A stretch of DNA of 64,000 nt. It comes from a virus. Shown here in pieces: positions 45,314 through 55,000 of this stretch; the first letter of the stretch is position 1; each line of letters opens with the position of its first letter. The position numbers and the translations under genes are program-made. Location of the stretch: positions 1 through 64,000 of IMG/VR virus record IMGVR_UViG_3300008107_000063; one strand, 5' to 3'. The notes below the pieces were generated by a model, which worked only from the letters and a program-made list of their open reading frames with translations, was not told the DNA's origin and made no database searches.

Positions 45314-45514
45314 ATGGGCGTGTACTCGAGAGCTAATAAAATCGAAAAACTTGAAGTAAAGCATATTCACTTATGGTTCGGAGAGCGAATCGATAAAGAT
45401 GACATTTCAATAGTGGATGTCACTGTCTGTGCTTGGGTTAACCCACCCAAGGAACAGATAACACACAATAAAGAACTCGTAACATGCGATTCATGCATAA
45501 GAAGGGCAAGATAA
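45314..45514 (+). CDS. Hypothetical small protein with CxxC
   Basis: 66 residues from ATG 45314, 5 bases after the lysin stop. YSRANKIEKLEVKHIHLWFG, then VTVCAWVNPP and VTCDSCIRRAR. Mainly beta with one CxxC. Unknown function. Confidence 0.5.
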   Translation: MGVYSRANKIEKLEVKHIHLWFGERIDKDDISIVDVTVCAWVNPPKEQITHNKELVTCDSCIRRAR

Positions 45515-45516
45515 AA

Positions 45517-45798
45517 ATGGTAGGGAAAGACGCTCCAAACATGGACCACTCACACTACGAAAAGAAAGAAATTTCTTTTAAAGAGTGGATGTCTATGGGT
45601 ATTGCACGTGGATGGGCTGGTCCGCCAGTGTGTTATACACACGATGGATTACCAACATCGCCAGGCGAAGATGAAGAGTTTGATGAAGGATTGGACCCGT
45701 GTATTCATATTATTCGTCTCTATGAAGACGAGGAACATCGTGCCTCGATTGAAGAATCCCACTCCCCTTCACAATGGCGTAACCATTACTTAAAGTAG
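45517..45798 (+). CDS. Conserved small protein
   Basis: 93 residues from ATG 45517; the ATG at 45484 is an alternative overlapping the previous gene. Signature ARGWAGPPVCYTHDGLPTS and LDPCIHIIRLYED is common in actinophage genomes, function unknown. Confidence 0.55.
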   Translation: MVGKDAPNMDHSHYEKKEISFKEWMSMGIARGWAGPPVCYTHDGLPTSPGEDEEFDEGLDPCIHIIRLYEDEEHRASIEESHSPSQWRNHYLK

Positions 45799-45867
45799 CT
45801 CCACCGCATTATTCTCGCGTGCTGTATTATTGTGTGGGGACAATCCCACCGACAATAAGGAGCTCAA

Positions 45868-46260
45868 ATGCCGGCAACAATTCCATTTTCAATTTTCACT
45901 CTCACATCAGACGAGGTTTTAGCAACAGGTACGAAGGCACGCATGGTAGCCCCATGTGACGGCAAAATCGTAAAAGTTACAGCTGCTCTTATCAGCGCAT
46001 CTGTAGGTTCTTCTGTGATTCTCGATGTGAATATCGGTGGAACAACAATTTTCACCACTCAGGCAAACCGCCCTACAGTGGCGGCAGCTGCAACAACTGC
46101 AACAACTGGAACTGCACAGGTTGTTGAGTTTTCAGCCGGCGATGTAATCACTGTAGATGTAGACCAGGTTGGTTCCGGTACTGCTGGTACCGGCTTCACA
46201 GTCGCAATTGCCTACGAAGACAAGGACTCGGCTTCCACACACGCCATTCAGGGTCTCTAA
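45868..46260 (+). CDS. Beta-rich head-decoration-like protein
   Basis: 130 residues, SD AAGGAG. LATGTKARMVAPCDGKIVKV, Val/Thr-rich strands, TTATTGTAQVVEFSAGDVIT. Looks like a capsid decoration or fibre protein (trimer-type jelly-roll), and stands next to a strong terminator. Not a confirmed assignment. Confidence 0.55.
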   Translation: MPATIPFSIFTLTSDEVLATGTKARMVAPCDGKIVKVTAALISASVGSSVILDVNIGGTTIFTTQANRPTVAAAATTATTGTAQVVEFSAGDVITVDVDQVGSGTAGTGFTVAIAYEDKDSASTHAIQGL

Positions 46261-46277
46261 TACCCGACAAGGAGAAT

Positions 46278-46307
46278 GGCCCGGGTGTAACAGCCCGGGC
46301 CTTTTTC
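46278..46307 (+). terminator. Strong terminator
   Basis: GGCCCGGG / CCCGGGCC then TTTTTCT; shared with the converging late operon. Confidence 0.85.
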
Positions 46308-46591
46308 TATTTATTGGTTATGTCGCCAATTTGTCGCGCAATCTGCCCTACAGAAGGGAGATAGCTAGATATACCGGCGTTAGATACTTCTCCATCCTTT
46401 GCTGATATAGCTTTGGAGTACCCAATCCGTCGGGAAGACTCAACTTCTTCTAGGCGATTAAGATAGAACTTTAAACTGTTGGTTATGGATTCAATTTCGC
46501 GCTTAAGGAAAGCTATTTCTCTTTCTAGTGCGTCTACTTCATCTCTTATTTGGCCCGATATGTCGTCAGAGCCACGCTTTGATTTTCTCAT
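46307..46591 (-). CDS. Coiled-coil protein carrying an ISGQI tag
   Basis: 94 residues. DDISGQIRDEVDALEREIAF leads into a heptad coil; the ISGQI at residues 11-15 resembles the [IV]SG[RKQ]M tag of the giant proteins upstream in the operon. Last gene of the late operon, ATGA-coupled. Unknown function. Confidence 0.5.
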   Translation of the reverse strand: MRKSKRGSDDISGQIRDEVDALEREIAFLKREIESITNSLKFYLNRLEEVESSRRIGYSKAISAKDGEVSNAGISSYLPSVGQIARQIGDITNK

Positions 46592-46944
46592 TTATAACCT
46601 TTGACTACTCCGTCAGGAATGACAGCAAACCTGCATTTTCCATTAGATTCTACGGGCATTGCCAGGATTTTGCAAGAGCTTCCGCCCTCGTACAGTACGC
46701 AGTTTGAGCACTTAACCCCGATTGAAGCTTTCTGGTTTTCAGCGGCGCTTTTATATCCGGCCCATATGCCTTTGCCGTCTTGGTTGAATTTGCCGTGCCT
46801 TTTGGCAATTGAAACCAAAGCTTCAGCCAGTTCTTTTTCTTCTTGCTGGAGTACGGGTGCTTGCTCTGTGACCTTGACTATCCTTATATTGCCTCCGCTC
46901 ATTAGGGATGCAATGATGTTCATAATTGCGTTGCTATCTTTCAT
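46588..46944 (-). CDS. Hypothetical protein with Cys cluster
   Basis: 118 residues from ATG 46944, overlapping the nuclease stop (ATGA). KCSNCVLYEGGSSCKILAM then NGKCRFAVIPDG: four Cys of a zinc or Fe-S site. The N-terminal half is helical. Seen as a conserved small protein in late operons, function unknown. Confidence 0.55.
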   Translation of the reverse strand: MKDSNAIMNIIASLMSGGNIRIVKVTEQAPVLQQEEKELAEALVSIAKRHGKFNQDGKGIWAGYKSAAENQKASIGVKCSNCVLYEGGSSCKILAMPVESNGKCRFAVIPDGVVKGYK

Positions 46945-47339
46945 TTGAATTCCGTCCAAGTCTTATTGCCGACGCCATAATATTCTCTCGCTAGTCCTGA
47001 TTGAATTATGTCGTTATTCAAGCATGCTGTAGCTGGGTCATTTACGTCTTCAGAGCTGTATATTTTTGCCAAGATTCTGCCGTATTTATCGTTTTTGTCT
47101 GGGATTGTGTTCACATATACCCATTTATGACTTGTTAGCCAGTCGGAGGTAAAGTCCTTGGCTTTAACACCAAGAGCTTTTTCTTCTTTGTTTGATGTTC
47201 TCGACTCTGGGGTATTAACGCCATACAGACGAACACGTATTTTGTGGTGTATATCAAACCCTAGGTCTATACGCAAATCTAGCGTGTCACCGTCTATTAC
47301 CTTAAGTACTTCGGCACCGTACCAATATCTTTCGTTCAT
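46941..47339 (-). CDS. Thermonuclease-like (SNase) protein
   Basis: 132 residues from ATG 47339. VLKVIDGDTLDLRID, RVRLYGVNTPESR and KYGRILAKIY give the DGDT, LxGxxxPE and GRxL features of staphylococcal nuclease folds. It sits after the capsid gene terminator, probably co-transcribed with the two small genes below. May degrade host DNA or be a virion nuclease. Confidence 0.75.
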   Translation of the reverse strand: MNERYWYGAEVLKVIDGDTLDLRIDLGFDIHHKIRVRLYGVNTPESRTSNKEEKALGVKAKDFTSDWLTSHKWVYVNTIPDKNDKYGRILAKIYSSEDVNDPATACLNNDIIQSGLAREYYGVGNKTWTEFK

Positions 47340-47361
47340 ATAGCAATTATCCCACAAAAGC

Positions 47362-47387
47362 AAAACCCCCGGGTTTTATCCCGGGGG
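47362..47387 (-). terminator. Terminator after the capsid gene
   Basis: CCCCCGGG / CCCGGGGG around ATAAAA, then TTTTGCTTTT on the minus strand. Confidence 0.85.
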
Positions 47388-47411
47388 CCCTACTATTGAT
47401 TTTGTTTGTTA

Positions 47412-48755
47412 TTAGGCAGTTGGTGCTGCGTCGAAGTCAACCTTGACGAATGCTTCTGGACGCTTCACTGCAAGAGCAAGACGCTGCTCAGCAAGAACCA
47501 CAATTGCGTTGCGCACTAAGAAGTCTGCGTGCTGCTCTGAAATGCGGATGCTTGCCTGCTCGCGGTCGTACAACTGTGCGCCGGTGCCGAAAGCTCCGAC
47601 GAGAGCTGTGCCCTCTGCGATTGCTGGGGTGTCGATAACTGGCATGCGCCAGATACGCTGTTCTCCACCAAGAGCTACCGAGACAGCAACGAGGTACTGA
47701 CCCTGGTCGTCCTTTGCGAGTTCCATGTCTTCCCAGTCGTTCGGGTGCAAGACCACGCCTGTTGGCTCGTAGTACGAGAGGAATGACAGTGTCGCAGCAC
47801 GACGGATTGCGTCAGCCTTGTTGTCAGCAACTGGCAAGTGAGCACCTTCGGACCATGCGTACTCCTGGATGCCCGTGGTCTGAAGAACACCCTGAAGGTT
47901 CTCGCCGGTGCCGTCACCGTTAAGAATTTGAGAGTCCTCAAGAAGACGGAGACCGTACATGAGTTCGTTGTCGATAATGCTGCGGAGCTGTGGCTCGTCT
48001 GCAAGAACGTTGCGGTGTGCAGCTTCCCAGTGTGCAAGTGTGCGTACTGGGGCTTGCTCACCGACGAACACCATGCTCGACTGTGGCTTAGCACCAAAAG
48101 CAGTATTGCCACCATTGCGCTCAGCAACTGAAGCAGCAGCATTTGTGCCGCCGCCGGCGCTTGTGAAACCAAGCTGGCGGAAGTACTCAATGACAGCAGC
48201 TGTCGTTGTGCGGGTTGGGAAGAGGTCACGAACGCGCTTGGTACGTGTTGGCGGGGTGACGATTGGGTCACGCTGAATGGTACCGAACGAACCAGGTGTT
48301 CCTGATGGAAGTGCTGAGTAAACGTCCTTGACGCCGTAGTTTGTCAGTGACAAACCAGCCTGCCAAGGCGAAATCATGTTTGCACCATTCTTGCCACCCT
48401 GAAGTGACTTGAACTCTGGGGATTCGGTGAACATTTGACCAATTGACTTGAAGCCCATATCGCGAGCTGCTTCGTATAGTGCATTTTCTGCACTCTTGGC
48501 GTTGTATTCAACTGCGACAGAGTTACCCTCTTCGCGGCTCCATCCGTCAACATCCTTCATCTGCTCTAGGCCATCGATGAGGCTGCGGATTTCACGGATG
48601 TCGCGCATGTTTGAATCGAATGCGGACTTTTGTTCTGAAGACACAACAACTGTGCCATCTTCAACCTTGAACGAATCAGCAATTGACTTGTTCTCGGCCA
48701 TTTTTGTTCTGAGTGCGCCTTGTAGTTCGCGTACTCTTGCTTCGTCGTAAGACAT
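47412..48755 (-). CDS. Major capsid protein, HK97 fold
   Basis: 447 residues, AAGGAG upstream. The first ~100 residues are a charged helical delta-like segment (MSYDEARVRELQGALRTKM). The rest matches the HK97 order: TTAAVIEYFRQLGFT, LRSIIDNELMYGLRLLEDSQ, GVVLHPNDWEDMEL, and the C-terminal ISEQHADFLVRN. The usual maturation protease and scaffold are not evident beside it; the giant upstream genes take that position. Confidence 0.88.
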   Translation of the reverse strand: MSYDEARVRELQGALRTKMAENKSIADSFKVEDGTVVVSSEQKSAFDSNMRDIREIRSLIDGLEQMKDVDGWSREEGNSVAVEYNAKSAENALYEAARDMGFKSIGQMFTESPEFKSLQGGKNGANMISPWQAGLSLTNYGVKDVYSALPSGTPGSFGTIQRDPIVTPPTRTKRVRDLFPTRTTTAAVIEYFRQLGFTSAGGGTNAAASVAERNGGNTAFGAKPQSSMVFVGEQAPVRTLAHWEAAHRNVLADEPQLRSIIDNELMYGLRLLEDSQILNGDGTGENLQGVLQTTGIQEYAWSEGAHLPVADNKADAIRRAATLSFLSYYEPTGVVLHPNDWEDMELAKDDQGQYLVAVSVALGGEQRIWRMPVIDTPAIAEGTALVGAFGTGAQLYDREQASIRISEQHADFLVRNAIVVLAEQRLALAVKRPEAFVKVDFDAAPTA

Positions 48756-48858
48756 TTGTCTTTCTCCTTAGAAAGTTTGGATTTTTGGAATTTTGGGTCA
48801 GATACATCTGCTTAGGTAAGCACCCAGCTCCTGTTTCCTGATACCTAATGTACCAAAC

Positions 48859-48888
48859 CTAATATCTGTTGTAGTGGAAGTATTGCAA
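48859..48888 (-). promoter_or_regulatory. Possible capsid promoter
   Basis: TTGCAA (48883-48888), 18 bp, TATTAG (48859-48864), in the only sizeable gap of the late operon, 100 nt upstream of the capsid start. Confidence 0.4.
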
Positions 48889-48898
48889 GAAAACAGTA

Positions 48899-49084
48899 TT
48901 AATTTGGAACTTGTAAAGCGTCGCCAGATTTAGCTAAATCGTTGGCAGCAAAGCGCATTCGCCAGTACATGGCGATGTTTTCTGGAGTTTGTTTGACACC
49001 ATACTTAGACATATCTTCATCTCGTATTGCAGCAAGATAAATCTTTTCAATGTCATCGGAAAGAATGTTGTTTTCCATCGTCAT
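48899..49084 (-). CDS. Hypothetical 61-aa protein
   Basis: Start overlaps the stop of the giant gene (ATGA). LSDDIEKIYLAAIRDEDMSK then helical, ending ALQVPN. Between the giant gene and the capsid gene; could be a scaffold-like or head-assembly factor. Confidence 0.5.
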   Translation of the reverse strand: MTMENNILSDDIEKIYLAAIRDEDMSKYGVKQTPENIAMYWRMRFAANDLAKSGDALQVPN

Positions 49085-52000
49085 GCACCTTTTCTTAAAA
49101 TGTTTGTGACGTTGCCTGTTGTCATTCTGGCTACGTTCACTCCGTCAGGAATTGGCATTGTGTTGATTATTTCTGCAATTTCTTTATGGGTCAAGTTCGG
49201 TCTTGATTTAATCAAACGCTGTACTTCTCTAATTCGTTTGTCAACAAATTTTTGTGTCAAGCTTTTTTTAATTTTTCTAGCCGTTTGTTCTTTGTTGGGA
49301 AGGCGGTAGCTCTCGAGAATCCCAGCCTTACGCATGCGCGTCAACCGTGCTGTCCAATCTGTACGGTCCATAAGTATGTCGTACTCGTTCCGTAGCGCCT
49401 CTAGGGCGTCGGCGACCTGTAGACCGCGACCGTAAACATCCAGTATGGCGTCCTGTACGTCTTCCTTGGAGTATCTATCTTTGTCGTAGCGCGTAGCCAT
49501 ACTCCCGGATATTTGACCGCCAGAGTTTTCGGGAAGACGGCGCACAAACTGGTTTACGAACCTGGCTCCCTCTTCTGAATACCGCTGCTGCCTTAAATCG
49601 ACGTTGTAACGCTTAATTGCTTCAGACAGAAGGGTGCTGGCAATGCCCTTACGTTTTGAATCTGGAGAAATAAAGATGTTTACATTTCCTTTTTTCTCAA
49701 GAGGAAGGTCTTGAGGGTAGTGGTAAACAATTCCTTTTAATATTCCTTTTTCATCTCTCCACAGAAGACAGTCAACCCATTGTCCAGGCTGGAGACCGTT
49801 GCCCGTTCCTTTGAAATACGAAAATCCGGGAGGACCTTTTTTGTCAAACTGAGAAGCTTGCCCCTTGAATGGCCATGGCTCTCCACCAAGACTTTCTTTT
49901 ACGTCTTTCCATGGTTTGCCTCTATATTTAGGAGCGTTTCGCATCTCTCTTCTGCTGTTGAAAGACTCCCAGCCTTCTGCTGGTTGAGTTATTCGACCAG
50001 ATATTGAGCCACCCATTCTGCCGGAAACGGATACGGGTTCAACAGCACGTCTGTAGCGAATTCTTGTATCAGGAAGTGTTACGCCATCGTCTTCCCATGC
50101 CAATAGCTCTTCGGGGGTAACGCCTTCACCAAACTTGTCTTTGCGCGACTTTTTGATAAGCGCCCTAATTTCATCCCGGGTTTTTCTTTCAGAATCGCCT
50201 AACTTTCCTCTAAAAATATCGTTTACTGATTCAGAAAGTTTTTTCAGAAATTTGTTTTTTGCATCCTCGTCGTACCAATAGTAACCGTTGCGCGGCCAGT
50301 GTGATGCTCCAAAGAGTCCTTCTGGGCTGTAATTATCTCCGTACAAAGATATTTCTGATATGCCCAATTCTCTGTATATTTCTTCGTTTCGCGCGTTTAG
50401 TGCGGTTCCTATACCGAGTCCCTGTTGTTGAAATTTTACTACCATCCCCTTGTGTTCTGCTTCTGCTGAATTGTCGTCAAAGTACAAAACCCTGTCAAAA
50501 GATGCAAGGCTATTGTTATCGTTAAGTTGACTTGGATTGGTCCCTAAATGTTTGGGGAAAACCAGTCCAGATATTTCTATGCGCGTTTTGTTTGCTGGGA
50601 TGGTATAGCCACCCCTGTCATAACCTCCGTCGCCGGTGTTGGTTACCTTCACGTCTATAGGAATTACATTGAACTCATTGCCTCTGTTTGTTTTTGTTCT
50701 GTCTATGTAGTCTTTATTCCCAACTATTACACCGGTAAAAGCTTCCTTCATTGCTTTTTTTATTTCGCTGTATTTGCCTTTATTTGCAATAAGCTGTCTT
50801 GCTTTTCTGGCTGCAGACCTCTCTCTGCCTGAAATAGCTTGATTTTCTGCAGATTTCTTTATACCGGCACTTGACATTCTTCCGGATATGTCACCGTTTT
50901 GTGCTGCCCAGATAATGATGTCCATCGGGAGCTCTTCATTTTCAAATGCGTCCATTGCTCCAGGTGTCTTGTTCAAAACATCTTTAACAATTGATTGCTG
51001 TGCTGGGGTAAGTGATTTCCATGTTGACTCAAGCGCGTCATCTGATACAAAGTCATCAATTTTCTTTTCAGGGGAAATCAGAGGTCTTGATGAAGGTTGT
51101 ACCGGTGGGCGATATTGCATGTTGGGGTCAATTACGCCAGTTGTCACGACGTTGAATATTCTGTCTTTTGACATGTCGGAGCTGCTAGCTATATCTTCTA
51201 TCGACTGGCCGGCATCGAATGACTCTATTGCCTTTCCTTCTGGGCTTTCTGCCGCATATCGGTTTTGGAACAGACGCGCAGTTGGGCGTCCACCTCGCTT
51301 AACTTTCTGAGTAGCTTCATCAAAATCAGCATAGACATATGCGTCTTCATGCTTAATTTCAAGAGGGCTTGAAGCTGATGGCTTGGAAGCAAGAAGGCGA
51401 CGAGACGATATATCTGTCGAATCCCATAGGTAAAATTCGTCTGCTGCTTTTGCAACAGATGGCATTATTTGCCTATTTCTTCCCATTACAGCGCTGTTGA
51501 AGTGTCCAGGAAGGCTACGTGGGTCTGTTAAGGAGCGGCGTTCTAGTGATTCCGCAAGCGCATCTGGCGTTGCCGTGTTGTAGTGCATGACAATGTCGTA
51601 TCCGGCTGACCTGGCTGCTTGCAGAGTTTCAAAACCAGAGTTGTATTGTCCAGTTGAGTCGTATACAACGTCAAGACCCTGAGATATCGCTTCTTGCAGT
51701 GCAAGGTCCGCTATTACACGTGATTCTTCGTGAACAGCATTCGCCCACATTGGGTTTCCGGCAGCATGAAGTGCTCTTGCCTCGGGTAGAAGGGTTTTTA
51801 TTTCATCAGCATCAACATGGAGCGCAAACCCTGGTGTTGGGATATTGTGAGCGCCGGTTTTTCTGTCTGTAGTCTTGCCTGAACCAGCTGGCCCACCAAC
51901 TGAAACAAATTTACGCTTTCCTCCAGTAGGGCGTTGTACTCCTGCTACCAATGCATCAATAATGGGGCGATAAACGTTGTCGTAGCGATACTTGCTGACA

Positions 52001-55000
52001 TTTGACTTTCCGCCAAATGTTGTGGTTACTTCAACAGATGGTTCGCCAATGTTGGCTTTGTAAACATCAAACGTAAGTTTTGGATGCTGTTTCGTAAGTT
52101 CAGATTGGTCATATGAACTAGGAAGATTTTGCAATCCAAGACGTTTTTGAACGCTGTCATCAAGAGGAGGGAACGACGATGACATGCGACCCGATATTGA
52201 ACCAGGAGAAGAGCTCATTGATGGGCCACGCCCACCACCGGTCATTCTCCTGATTAGCTCAGCTAGCACTTCTTCGTCAGTTGCATCCGGACCAAGGTCA
52301 CGCCTAACTTGTTGTTCTACGAAGTAGGCATTAGCAGGGCTACCTGAAGTTGGATTAAATGGCCCACGAGGTCCAGAAGATGGGCCAGGTCCTCCTTGTC
52401 CATCGTCATCAATCTCACCGTCACCACCAAGGTCTCGCGTACCTCTACCCTCACCCCATAGAGCACTTCCTGCTGGGCGTGATGGCTGTATGCCGTGGCG
52501 AGTCCAGTCTGACCATTCGTCAAATTCTTTTTCGACCCATTGGCGTTGCGGGAACACGGTTGACTGAGTAAACGGAGCGGTAGGCCAGTCGTCTCTATTT
52601 GCGTTATGCCGCGGCCATAGGCGACCCTTATCGTCATATAAATATAGGTCTTGGTCTGTGTATTGACTTACGTCAATGTCATCGTCAGCAATGTCTGTGT
52701 TATTTGGTCTCGCCGAAGAAGATTGGCGTGAAGTTCGTCCTGCTCGCCATGAATCGTATTGGTTTCTTAACCTGCTATTGCTTAGTGTTTCCCATGCGAA
52801 TCCAAGTTCTTTGAATTGCTCAGTAGCATCTGGAGAATTGTTAACGTCTGGGTGAAGCACGCGAGATTTAGCTCTAAAGGCTTTTTTTAGCTCTTCGTCT
52901 GTTGCTGTTTCCGAAACTCCAATTATGTCGTATAGGTCTCTAGATTGAGCCCACTGTCTCGGGTTTGACATTCTCCCGCTAATGGAATTGTTTTCCTCGA
53001 CAGCATTTAGGAATTCAAACATCTCATTATCGCCAAGCGGCATGTAGAAGCCGGCATTTATATATGCCTGGCGACCCTTTGGCGTGTTCGTTTTGTATGT
53101 TTCCATCAGCTCTGGGATGTTCCTATGGCGCTGCCATTCAGGACTGTCTGGCTGCCACATTCTCCATGGCCAAGATGCGGATTCAATCATTTCATGCATG
53201 TCGAGAGAAAAATCAATCATTTCTCTCTTCATCCACAAATCTTCCATCAAAGATTTGCGAGCTTTATTCATTGCTCGCTTAGCAATTTCTTCTCTATCTC
53301 CTGAAAACCGTGAGCCTGACTTTCGTGCGGCATCCACGACAGCCTCTAGGACAGATTCATCTATTGTCCTTTTTATGTAAGCACCGAGCGCCGCCATTTT
53401 GTCTATGCCTTCTTGCCCTCCAAATACTGGATGCATATAAGCCGACGTAGATGAAAGATTCTGTATTTGGTCTCTCATTTCCTGGCGAATATCTTTTACT
53501 TTTTCGCGCAAAGCAGACATAGGGGATGTCATGTAAGAACGTTTTTCTGCGTTAAATTTGTTAGCGCTCTTTGCTACGTCTGACATTTTGCCAGATATTG
53601 CCCTAGTTGCCTTCGGTGGATTTTTTTCGAACAAGAATGACGGAGAAATCCACTCTTTAGGTATCGCCTTATATATGTTGGCGTCAAAGTTTCTTGAAAG
53701 AGGAGAAACTCCGGATTCCATATGCATTTTACGCATTGCCGAGTTATACATGCGTATTGCAGCTTTCTTCGGCATGTTTGTTCTTTCGGAGAATTGGAAT
53801 ATATTTTCTCCGTCCGACAAGCGACGCATCATTTGAATTTCACCAGCGTTCAATGCTGAACCAAACTGCGAAATTGATTGTTTGATTGCTGCTCTCTCTA
53901 GAGGAGCATTTGAATTTTTCCATCTGGCGTATCGCTTTACTATGCCATCGACCATTTTTTCGGTCATGCCAAGGTCTTCTGCTATGCGGTTTAGTGGCTG
54001 CTTGCCATGAACATAACGCATAAAAATATCTTGTTCTGCAAATAAGGATTCTGGATTTGAAGACCATGCACCGGCAGACTTAAACATTTTCGGGTTGCGA
54101 GCTTTTAGGTTGTCTATTATCGATGCTTCTACTTCCCCGTATCGCTCCACCGACATACCCATAAATTTTGCTACAGAGGCACGCGATGCTCCATGTAGTC
54201 GCTGCACCATCGCCGCTTTTTCTGCTCCAGAAATAAAAGAATCATTCATAATTGCTTTGCGCAATGCTGCATTTATGGCCGGCTCTCTATTGCCGATTGA
54301 AGACTCTACTTTTACAACAACATCCATTGCTTCCGTAAAAGATATTTTGTTCTTTTTTGCCAAGTCTCTAATTGAGCCTCCGCTGGATATCATCTCGTCA
54401 AACATTTTTCGCTCTGAAGCTGAAACATTGTCTGAAGTTTTAGACAACTGTATTCCGCTATAGAGAACGTAACGATTTATATCCTCTTCACTGACGCCAT
54501 TTTCTTGGCGCAGCTTATTTTTTATTTCGTCAGACGACATGCCTCTTAAGTGCATGTCGTTCATGTTGTTTTCAAACCCTTCACCCATGCGTCCAGATAT
54601 TGACGGACCAAAATTTGAACCAACTCTGGATAGACGGTTTTCACGGGTTCTTTCTACGTCCGCGGCAATAGATTCTGGAGTTACCTCTCTGCCCATTAGC
54701 CTCATGCGGGATATTGAGCCGAGCCTCATCATGTCGTCTGATGGAGCTAGTTCCCAAGCGGAATATGAACCAAGGTTTTTTTCGTCAAAAAGTTTTATCT
54801 TGTCGGCTTTTGCTCTGCCTTTATTCAGTTCTTTGCGCCAGCTGTTTGAAATTTCAATTAGTTCTTTATTCCTAGCACGCGTTGCTCTTTCAACACGGTC
54901 TAAACCTGTTCTTAAACTTTCGTAGTCAGGACCATAGTTTGCCGGGTCATCAACTTCCAGAGCCATAGCGTTCTTAATCCACGCGACATGTCCGAACCCG

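Noticed and set aside
47675-48271. 198-residue frame inside the capsid gene
   Set aside because: Shadow of the major capsid protein in another frame, low-complexity Ser/Thr content.
54230-54250. FISGAEK and EISGLVF in the 2444-aa protein as further tags
   Set aside because: They contain ISG but lack the [RKQ]M pair and lie inside predicted helices or strands, so they were not counted.
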